Origin: WLMZ01 sp037139095 | Lineage (GTDB): Bacteria; Actinomycetota; Acidimicrobiia; Acidimicrobiales; Ilumatobacteraceae | Direction of reading: 5' to 3' | NCBI GenBank assembly: GCA_037139095.1 | Contig: JBAXHD010000024.1 | Span: 1 to 36,970, forward strand | Length of the DNA stretch: 36,970 nucleotides | Shown: positions 28,450-34,735 of the stretch, one piece after another | Layout of the letters: each line of letters starts with the position of its first letter | Numbering within the stretch: the first letter of the stretch is position 1 | Notes under the pieces: generated by a model | Told to the model about the DNA's origin: nothing | The model's database searches: none | Seen by the model: the letters and a program-made list of their open reading frames with translations, nothing else | Made by a program: the position numbers and the translations under genes

Positions 28450-28956
28450 TCAGCCCATTGGGGGTGGAGGCGGCGGCGAAGCGGGGCCGCTGCCAACGTG
28501 ATGGAACGACGTCCGCAATTTCTCGATGTCCTTGAGGTCGTCGAGCGTGCCACCCGACTCCTTGTACACGAGGAAGCCGCCAAACGTGACGACAAGCGCT
28601 GCCGCGAGTCCGACAAAGATGCCTACGGAGCGATCGTAGAAGTCGACGCCGATGATCAGTTTGAGGAGTACGAAGATTGCACCGAGTGCCCCCACAGCTA
28701 CATAGGACACGGCGGGCAGCGTTGGGGCCGCTACGCCGAACGCAGGTAGGGCGAGCACCACTGCGGCACCGAGGAACAGAATGAACCACAGCGTGCACCA
28801 GAAGAACCCGGCATCAAATCCGTTGGCGCTGGCTCCGGCCAGGTTGACGCCAAAGACCGACCCAAAGCTGAACCAGTTCAGAAACGATGCAATCGCGAAC
28901 AGAACGCTTCCGCCGATGAACACCATCGAACCTTTACTTACCTTGCTCACGTCCAT
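28450..28956 (-). CDS. Four-helix membrane protein of unknown function
   Basis: This 168-residue protein has about four helices (11-29, 50-71, 82-104, 110-131) and a cytoplasmic tail ending in a run of six prolines. Both ends are probably inside. The ATG at 28956 is preceded by a strong GGAGG with 6 bases between, which fixes the start and shows that this gene, unlike several neighbours, uses a leadered transcript. No family is recognised. It converges on sucD and diverges from purH across 109 bases. The polyproline end might interact with WW- or SH3-like partners, but nothing supports this directly. Confidence 0.75.
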   Translation of the reverse strand: MDVSKVSKGSMVFIGGSVLFAIASFLNWFSFGSVFGVNLAGASANGFDAGFFWCTLWFILFLGAAVVLALPAFGVAAPTLPAVSYVAVGALGAIFVLLKLIIGVDFYDRSVGIFVGLAAALVVTFGGFLVYKESGGTLDDLKDIEKLRTSFHHVGSGPASPPPPPPMG

Positions 28957-29052
28957 TGCAGTCCTCCAGTAATGAAGTAAGTGGATACGCGCGCACCATA
29001 CGCCCGTTGAACGTTGCGTAAACAGAGCACAACGGCCCAACTCTTGGTGTTC

Positions 29053-29058
29053 TAAGGT
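29053..29058 (+). promoter_or_regulatory. -10 hexamer of purH
   Basis: TAAGGT is followed by 7 bases and the GTG at 29066. No Shine-Dalgarno is present in the gap. The spacing fits leaderless initiation. Confidence 0.5.
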
Positions 29059-29065
29059 CGCCGCC

Positions 29066-30568
29066 GTGCCTTCAGCTTTGCTTTCAGTGTTCGATAAGTC
29101 CGGAATCGTTGAGTTTGCGCAGGGCTTGCACGACCTCGGGTGGCGGCTCGTCAGTAGTGGCGGAACCGCGAAAGCCATTGCTGGCGCTGGTTTGCCGGTT
29201 GTGGACCTCGCCGACCTCACCGGATACCCCGCCATCTTGGGGCACCGAGTGGTCACCTTGCATCCCGTGATTCACGGCGGACTGTTGGCCGACCTTGATC
29301 AACCCGAACATGTCGCCGAACTGGCCGAATATGGCATCGAACCGTTCGCGCTCGCCGTGGTGAACCTGTATCCGTTTAGTAGCGACCCGAGCATCGATCT
29401 CATCGACATTGGTGGGCCAACACTCATCCGAGCGGCCGCCAAGAACCACGCCCACGTTGGTGTGGTGATGGACCCGGCGCAATACAACGGCGTGCTTGCC
29501 GAGTTGCGCGAGCAGGGCCAGCTCACTGCCGAAACGCGCCGCTCGCTGGCCGCCACAGCCTTCGCTCGCATCGCCGCATACGACGCCGACATTGCCACCT
29601 GGTTCGCCACCCCTGGCGACGATGAAGCGCCATTGCCCGCCACGTTGCACATGTCGCTCGAACTCGCTCAGCCACTTCGCTACGGCGAGAATCCGCATCA
29701 GCAGGGCGCCCGCTATCGCCGCGTTGGCGCGCAGAGCTGGTGGGACACAGCCACGCAGCACGGCGGCAAAGAGCTCAGCTACCTCAACGTGTACGACACC
29801 GAGGCCGCATGGCGTTTAGCGAACCGATTCGATGCGCCGGCCGTGGTCATCGTGAAGCACGCCAACCCATGTGGCGTAGCCGTGCACCACGACATCGCCG
29901 AGGCCTACATCCGTGCCAACGCCTGCGATCCCGTCAGTGCCTTCGGCGGCATCGTTGCCGTCAACAGGGCTGTCACAGCGGCGCTCGCTACTGCGCTGGC
30001 GCCGGTGTTCACCGAGGTTGTTGTTGCTCCCTCATTCGAACCCGAGGCGCTCGAGATTCTGCTCGCCAAGAAGAACATGCGGGTGTTGTCGGCTTCGTCG
30101 TGGCCGGGTTCGGTGCTCGATGTGCGCACGGTCGATGGCGGCCTGCTGGTGCAGCAGTCCGACACCGTGAACCTCGACCGCAGTTCGTGGCAAGTGGTCA
30201 CCGAAGCCGTGCCTACTGCTTCGCAATGGGACGACCTTGCCTTTGCGTGGCAGGTCTGCGCTGTGGTGAGCAGCAACGCGATTGTGTTCGCCAAAGACGG
30301 TCAAGCCTTCGGCATCGGAGCCGGCCAACAGAACCGGCTCGATTCGGCGCGCATCGCCCAAGAACGCAGCGCCGGCCGCGCGAGCGGTGGAGTCTGCGCA
30401 AGCGATGCGTTCTTCCCCTTTCGCGATGGACTCGATGCAGCAGCCGCAGCTGGCATCCGCGCAGTTATCCAGCCCGGTGGCAGCGTGCGCGACGACGAAG
30501 TCATCGCCGCGGCCAACGAGCACGGCATCGCAATGGTGTTCACCGGCGAGCGGCACTTCCGCCACTGA
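29066..30568 (+). CDS. purH: Bifunctional AICAR formyltransferase / IMP cyclohydrolase
   Basis: This 500-residue enzyme catalyses the last two steps of IMP synthesis. The N-terminal IMP cyclohydrolase domain (about 1-190) shows LLSVFDKSGIVEFA, SSGGTAKAI, TGYPAILGHRVVTLHP and NLYPF. The C-terminal formyltransferase domain has LRYGENPHQQ, KHANPCG (K264, H265, N267) and FGGIVAVNR. Length is near normal for the family (about 520). It starts with GTG, with a -10 but no ribosome site upstream, so it is probably leaderless. MetF, also a folate enzyme, follows 63 bases downstream with its own candidate promoter. Confidence 0.97.
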   Translation: MPSALLSVFDKSGIVEFAQGLHDLGWRLVSSGGTAKAIAGAGLPVVDLADLTGYPAILGHRVVTLHPVIHGGLLADLDQPEHVAELAEYGIEPFALAVVNLYPFSSDPSIDLIDIGGPTLIRAAAKNHAHVGVVMDPAQYNGVLAELREQGQLTAETRRSLAATAFARIAAYDADIATWFATPGDDEAPLPATLHMSLELAQPLRYGENPHQQGARYRRVGAQSWWDTATQHGGKELSYLNVYDTEAAWRLANRFDAPAVVIVKHANPCGVAVHHDIAEAYIRANACDPVSAFGGIVAVNRAVTAALATALAPVFTEVVVAPSFEPEALEILLAKKNMRVLSASSWPGSVLDVRTVDGGLLVQQSDTVNLDRSSWQVVTEAVPTASQWDDLAFAWQVCAVVSSNAIVFAKDGQAFGIGAGQQNRLDSARIAQERSAGRASGGVCASDAFFPFRDGLDAAAAAGIRAVIQPGGSVRDDEVIAAANEHGIAMVFTGERHFRH

Positions 30569-30619
30569 TCGGTTGACGAAATACAAACGCGGCGGTCGCG
30601 GCATGCGATTGGGTGGGGC

Positions 30620-30625
30620 TAGTCT
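30620..30625 (+). promoter_or_regulatory. -10 hexamer of metF
   Basis: TAGTCT is followed by 6 bases and the ATG at 30632, with no ribosome site in the gap. Confidence 0.5.
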
Positions 30626-30631
30626 TCCCGC

Positions 30632-31495
30632 ATGGCGAGAATTGGCGACCTGCTTCGGGCAGGCCCTACGTACTCTTTTGAGTTCTTCCCTCCCAAGTCC
30701 GACGACGCGCAACTCACGCTCGGGCGCACGATTGCCGAGCTCGAGCCGTTGCAGCCCTCGTTTGTATCGGTCACATATGGCGCTGGCGGTTCCACCCGTG
30801 CTCGCACCCGCGATGTGGTCACATGGGTTCGCCGCGAAACCGAGGTCACGCCGATGGCTCACCTCACCTGCCAAGGTCACTCCCGCGCCGAGATCTCCGA
30901 GATCCTTGCTCACTACCGCGATGCCGATGTGCAAAACATCATGGCGTTGGGTGGCGATGTGCCCAATGACCCCGCCGAGGTGGCCCCGAGCGATTACACC
31001 TTCGCGAGCGAGCTCGTTGACGACATCGACCTGCACGAGTACTTCTCCATTGGCGTTGCTGCCCATCCAGAGGGTCACCCTCGTTCGCCCGACATAGCAA
31101 CCGACCGTCGCCGCTTGGCCGAAAAACTTCGCCGCGCCGACTTTGCCATCACTCAGTTTTTCTTCGACGTCGATCACTACGTGCGACTCGTCGACCAGTT
31201 GCAGTCCCTCGGGGTCGATAAGCCCGTGTTGCCTGGCATCATGCCCGTGACCAACAAGGGCCAGATTCAACGCATGGCCCAGATGAGCGGCACGGCGCTG
31301 CCGGCGTGGCTGCTCGACCGTTTGGCCGACACCGACGACCCTCACGAAGTGCGCAAGATTGGCGTGCACGTGGCCACCGAACTGTGCGAAGCGTTGTTGC
31401 TAGCGGGTGCTCCCGGGTTGCACTTCTACACGCTCAATCGCAGCACGGCCACCCGCGAGATCTACGCGAACCTCAAGCTGGCTGCCGCTCACTGA
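30632..31495 (+). CDS. metF: Methylenetetrahydrofolate reductase
   Basis: This 287-residue TIM-barrel flavoprotein reduces 5,10-methylene-THF to 5-methyl-THF for methionine synthesis. Family motifs are SFEFFPPKS (catalytic Glu E17), SVTYGAGGSTR, HLTCQGHSR, NIMALGGDVP, FSIGVAAHPEGHP, ADFAITQFFFDVD, PVLPGIMPV and GLHFYTLNRS. Length is normal for the bacterial FAD form. The purH-metF juxtaposition keeps two one-carbon folate enzymes together. TAGTCT 6 bases upstream suggests a leaderless transcript. Confidence 0.97.
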   Translation: MARIGDLLRAGPTYSFEFFPPKSDDAQLTLGRTIAELEPLQPSFVSVTYGAGGSTRARTRDVVTWVRRETEVTPMAHLTCQGHSRAEISEILAHYRDADVQNIMALGGDVPNDPAEVAPSDYTFASELVDDIDLHEYFSIGVAAHPEGHPRSPDIATDRRRLAEKLRRADFAITQFFFDVDHYVRLVDQLQSLGVDKPVLPGIMPVTNKGQIQRMAQMSGTALPAWLLDRLADTDDPHEVRKIGVHVATELCEALLLAGAPGLHFYTLNRSTATREIYANLKLAAAH

Positions 31496-31546
31496 CAGTG
31501 ACGCAATGGGTGCTGTGCCCACCGAGCCGCGCATCCATCGGCAATA

Positions 31547-33538
31547 ATGAACGCCATCGCCACTCGGCCCACTACCCGCGCACATGCGCAGCAGATCAGT
31601 CGTGTGCCGTATCTTCCCGGCCTCGACGGTATGCGCGCGGTCGCAGTGCTGTCCGTCATGCTGTATCACGCCCATTTGTGGCTCACCGCTGGATTCTTGG
31701 GTGTCGAAGTCTTCTTTGTCATCAGCGGCTATCTCATTACCTTGCTGTTGATCGCCGAACACGAACGCACTGGGCGGCTCCACCTCGCTGACTTTTGGCG
31801 TCGTCGCTTCCGGCGTCTGCTGCCGGCGTTGTACCTCGCGATGCTGATGGTGGCGGTGTACTGCCTCGTGATGTTCCCCAAGGCTCTAGGCAAGCTGCGC
31901 GGCGACCTGATGGCTGCAGTGACGTACTCGACCAACTGGTTCCAGGTCATCAGCGGCCAGAGCTATACGAGCGAGTTCGACTTCGTTCCGCTGCGCCATC
32001 TGTGGTCGCTGGCAGTTGAAGAACAGTTCTACTTGTTCTGGCCATTGGTGATGCTCGTGGTCTTACGCAAGGGACGAACTCGACTCCCGCGGGTCGGCGT
32101 GTGGCTCCTCGGGATCTCGATTCTCATTACTGTCGGCACGGCGTTGTTCTTTCACGCCGGGTCGCTGCCCGATTGCGCCGTTGTCCTGCACGGCCGCGAG
32201 AGCCTCGGGCCGCCGTGCACGTTCGAAGTGTTCGGACGGGTCGTCGAGAAGAACAACTTCTTGTACCTCGGCACGATGAGCCGAATGAGCGGCATTCTCC
32301 TGGGCGCCGGATTCGCGATGGTGTGGCGACCAGTGGCAATCATGCGCGGCCCGCTGCGTGATAAGGCTCAGCTGCTGAACCGCATCGGCGTTGCTGGTCT
32401 GTTGGTGCTGGCGTTCATGATGTTCAAGTTCGAGTTGTTCTCGACCTTTACCTCTAGCTGGTACGCCCCAATCTTCCGCGGCGGATTGCTGCTCACTGGT
32501 CTTGCCACGCTGATGACGATCGCTGCGGTGACCCACCGCGGAACGCGGATGTCGAAGGTGCTCAGCAACCCGTTGTTCAACTGGGTGGGCACACGTTCGT
32601 ACGGCTTGTATCTCTTCCATTGGCCGATCTATCAGTTCATTCGCAAAGAAGCGGGCGTTCAGCTCAGCGTGTCTCAGATGTTGTTCGCATGGGTGTGCGC
32701 CGGGGTCGCTGCCGAGCTCAGCTATCGCTTAGTGGAGACGCCTATTCGCACTGGGCGCTTCGCTGCGTGGTGGCGCGACCGGCGCGGTTTTGGGGCCGTT
32801 GAGCGTCGCAACCTGATTGCCGGACTCGCCTGCGGCTCGTTGTTGATTGGGTTTTTGGGTGTGCGAGTTGCGTTGGCGCCGGTGAAATGCACCAACGTGA
32901 ATGAATGCTCGTTCGAGCAGGGCGTACAAGCCGCTTCGCCGTCTACGCCAGCAAACACTCAGCCCACCGTTACTGCAAGCTCGCAGCCGGCGCAGTCCAC
33001 CGTGCCTGGCGAGGTCACCACCACCACCGAGGCGGCCACCACAACCACTGCTGCGCCCGTCAAGTTCACGGTGTTCGCGATCGGCGATTCGGTGATGCTG
33101 GGGGCTCGGCCAACGATGATGTTCGCCGGTATCGACGGCGTCGACGCTGCAGTCAGTCGTCAAGCCAAAACTGGTGCCACCATTCTCGAGGGTGTCGGGG
33201 CGTTGGGGTCACTTGGCGACTATGTCGTGATCCACCTCGGCACCAATGGTCCGATGTCAGCCGAGACGCTCGATCGGCTCATGCGTGCCAGCGCAAGTGC
33301 GCGGGTGGTGGCTGTGCTCACCGTGTCGGCTGATCGCACATGGACCAATGGCAACAACGAACTCATCCGAGCGCTGCCGGCAACGCACCCCAATGTGGTG
33401 CTTGTCGATTGGCAGATGGCCGTGGGCGCGCATCCCGAGTACCTCAGCCGCGACGGCGTGCATCTCAAGACGCCCGAGGCAAAGAAGTTCTACACCAACT
33501 TGATTCTGGGTGCGCTCGGCTTCGCTCAACTGCCATAG
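31547..33538 (+). CDS. OatA-like acyltransferase: AT3 membrane domain fused to SGNH domain
   Basis: This 663-residue integral membrane protein has two parts. The acyltransferase-3 domain (about 20-400) carries YLPGLDGMRAVAVLSVMLYHA, GVEVFFVISGYLITLLL, RRLLPALYL, LRHLWSLAVEEQFYLFWP and RSYGLYLFHWP across roughly ten helices. After a last helix near 425-445 and a Thr/Ser/Pro/Ala-rich linker comes an extracytoplasmic SGNH hydrolase-like domain with GDSVM (513-517), GTNG (565-568) and DGVH (636-639). Such proteins move acetyl groups across the membrane onto peptidoglycan, cell-wall polysaccharide or lipids. The wall substrate cannot be told from sequence. There is no clear promoter or ribosome site before the ATG at 31547. 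Confidence 0.93.
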   Translation: MNAIATRPTTRAHAQQISRVPYLPGLDGMRAVAVLSVMLYHAHLWLTAGFLGVEVFFVISGYLITLLLIAEHERTGRLHLADFWRRRFRRLLPALYLAMLMVAVYCLVMFPKALGKLRGDLMAAVTYSTNWFQVISGQSYTSEFDFVPLRHLWSLAVEEQFYLFWPLVMLVVLRKGRTRLPRVGVWLLGISILITVGTALFFHAGSLPDCAVVLHGRESLGPPCTFEVFGRVVEKNNFLYLGTMSRMSGILLGAGFAMVWRPVAIMRGPLRDKAQLLNRIGVAGLLVLAFMMFKFELFSTFTSSWYAPIFRGGLLLTGLATLMTIAAVTHRGTRMSKVLSNPLFNWVGTRSYGLYLFHWPIYQFIRKEAGVQLSVSQMLFAWVCAGVAAELSYRLVETPIRTGRFAAWWRDRRGFGAVERRNLIAGLACGSLLIGFLGVRVALAPVKCTNVNECSFEQGVQAASPSTPANTQPTVTASSQPAQSTVPGEVTTTTEAATTTTAAPVKFTVFAIGDSVMLGARPTMMFAGIDGVDAAVSRQAKTGATILEGVGALGSLGDYVVIHLGTNGPMSAETLDRLMRASASARVVAVLTVSADRTWTNGNNELIRALPATHPNVVLVDWQMAVGAHPEYLSRDGVHLKTPEAKKFYTNLILGALGFAQLP

Positions 33539-33560
33539 GTCACCACGTGCCATCGGTTTT

Positions 33561-33588
33561 TTGTTGAGCGTGTGCCACGGCGTACGCT
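33561..33588 (+). promoter_or_regulatory. Promoter of mdh
   Basis: TTGTTG at 33561-33566, a 16-base spacer, and TACGCT at 33583-33588 form a reasonable sigma-70-type promoter. The ATG at 33596 begins 7 bases after the -10, so the transcript is expected to be leaderless. Confidence 0.55.
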
Positions 33589-33595
33589 CTGGGCT

Positions 33596-34582
33596 ATGAC
33601 ATCCCCTGTTCGTGTTGCAGTTTCCGGCGCCGCCGGTCAGATTGGTTACAGCCTCTTGTTCCGTATCGCGTCAGGCGCGATGCTCGGACCCGACACTCAG
33701 ATCATCTTGCAGATGCTCGAAGTCACCCCGGCGCTGAAGGCGCTCGATGGTGTGCGTATGGAGCTCGAAGATTGTGCATTCCCGTTGCTGGCCGACATGG
33801 TCTGCACCGACGATGCCAACGTGGCATTTGGCGATGTAGATGTGGTGCTGCTCGTTGGCGCCATGCCGCGCAAGGCAGGCATGGAGCGCGCCGATCTGCT
33901 CAGCGCAAACGGTGGCATCTTCAAGCCCCAGGGCAAGGCGCTGAGCGACAATGCCAAGAAAGATGTCAAGGTTCTCGTTGTTGGTAACCCCGCCAACACC
34001 AACGCACTCATTGCGATGCATAACGCACCGAACCTCGATCACGGTCGCTTTACGGCGATGACCCGTCTCGACCACAACCGCGCCGTTTCGCAGTTGGCCT
34101 CGAAGACTGGCCGCCCTGTGAGCTCGGTGAAGAAGATGACCATTTGGGGCAACCACTCGACCACGCAATATCCCGACTTGTTCCATGCCGAAGTCGATGG
34201 CCAGAACGCCTACTCGTTGGTCAACGATCACGCGTGGGTCGACTCCACGTTTATCCCAACTGTCGCGAAGCGCGGTGCTGCGATCATCGAAGCCCGTGGC
34301 GCTTCATCTGCCGCATCGGCTGCCAACGCTGCCATCGGCCACGTGCGCTCATGGGCGCTCGGCACCGAGCCCGGCGATTGGGTCTCGATGGCCGTGCCAT
34401 CCGATGGCTCGTACGGCGTCCCCGAGGGCCTGATCTCGTCGTTCCCTTGCGTGTGCAAGGACGGCAACTACAGCATCGTTCAGGGTCTCGAGATCGACGA
34501 TTACAGCCGCGGCAAGATCGACGCCAGCACCGGCGAACTCGAAGAAGAGCGCACTGCAGTTCGCGAGCTCGGCCTCATCTAA
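33596..34582 (+). CDS. mdh: Malate dehydrogenase
   Basis: This 328-residue protein interconverts malate and oxaloacetate with NAD(H) in the TCA cycle. It has GAAGQIG (11-17) for cofactor binding, substrate arginines R92 and R98 in MPRKAGMERADLL, VVGNPANTNALIA, the MTRLDHNR catalytic Asp (D159) with R162, and WGNHSTTQYPD with catalytic H187. Length and motifs are typical of the type found in actinobacteria and eukaryotic cytosol. An in-frame codon 8 residues upstream exists, but the ATG at 33596 starts the family block and follows TACGCT by 7 bases. A large inverted repeat lies 20 bases after the stop. Confidence 0.97.
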   Translation: MTSPVRVAVSGAAGQIGYSLLFRIASGAMLGPDTQIILQMLEVTPALKALDGVRMELEDCAFPLLADMVCTDDANVAFGDVDVVLLVGAMPRKAGMERADLLSANGGIFKPQGKALSDNAKKDVKVLVVGNPANTNALIAMHNAPNLDHGRFTAMTRLDHNRAVSQLASKTGRPVSSVKKMTIWGNHSTTQYPDLFHAEVDGQNAYSLVNDHAWVDSTFIPTVAKRGAAIIEARGASSAASAANAAIGHVRSWALGTEPGDWVSMAVPSDGSYGVPEGLISSFPCVCKDGNYSIVQGLEIDDYSRGKIDASTGELEEERTAVRELGLI

Positions 34583-34602
34583 CCCTTTTGCGATACACCA
34601 AT

Positions 34603-34655
34603 CGGTTTGTTGAAGACTTTTGGTCGAGGTTCGACCTGTTGGCTTCAACAAACCG
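34603..34655. repeat. Nested perfect inverted repeat after mdh
   Basis: The outer arms CGGTTTGTTGAAG and CTTCAACAAACCG (13 of 13 pairs; 34603-34615 and 34643-34655) enclose a second perfect hairpin with arms GGTCGA and TCGACC (34622-34627 and 34631-34636) and a three-base loop. It lies between the convergent mdh and mannosidase genes. There is no T-tract on either strand, so it is not a standard intrinsic terminator. It could end transcription by another route, stabilise the mdh mRNA, or bind a protein. Confidence 0.85.
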
Positions 34656-34682
34656 GGCAGTGAGGGTTGCGGTGAGTGGCTC

Positions 34683-34712
34683 GTGTCTGGTGTGACCAGT
34701 GTGTCTGGTGTG
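34683..34712 (+). repeat. Twelve-base direct repeat
   Basis: GTGTCTGGTGTG occurs at 34683-34694 and again at 34701-34712, an exact repeat with an 18-base period. It lies between the inverted repeat and the mannosidase stop. Its function is unknown. Confidence 0.7.
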
Positions 34713-34735
34713 CGGACTGCGCTCCGAGTGCCGAG

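Noticed and set aside
30032..31369. Long open frame on the minus strand opposite purH and metF (445 codons)
   Set aside because: It lies wholly over two well-conserved genes, shows no recognisable domain, and has the composition expected of antisense shadow in GC-rich DNA.
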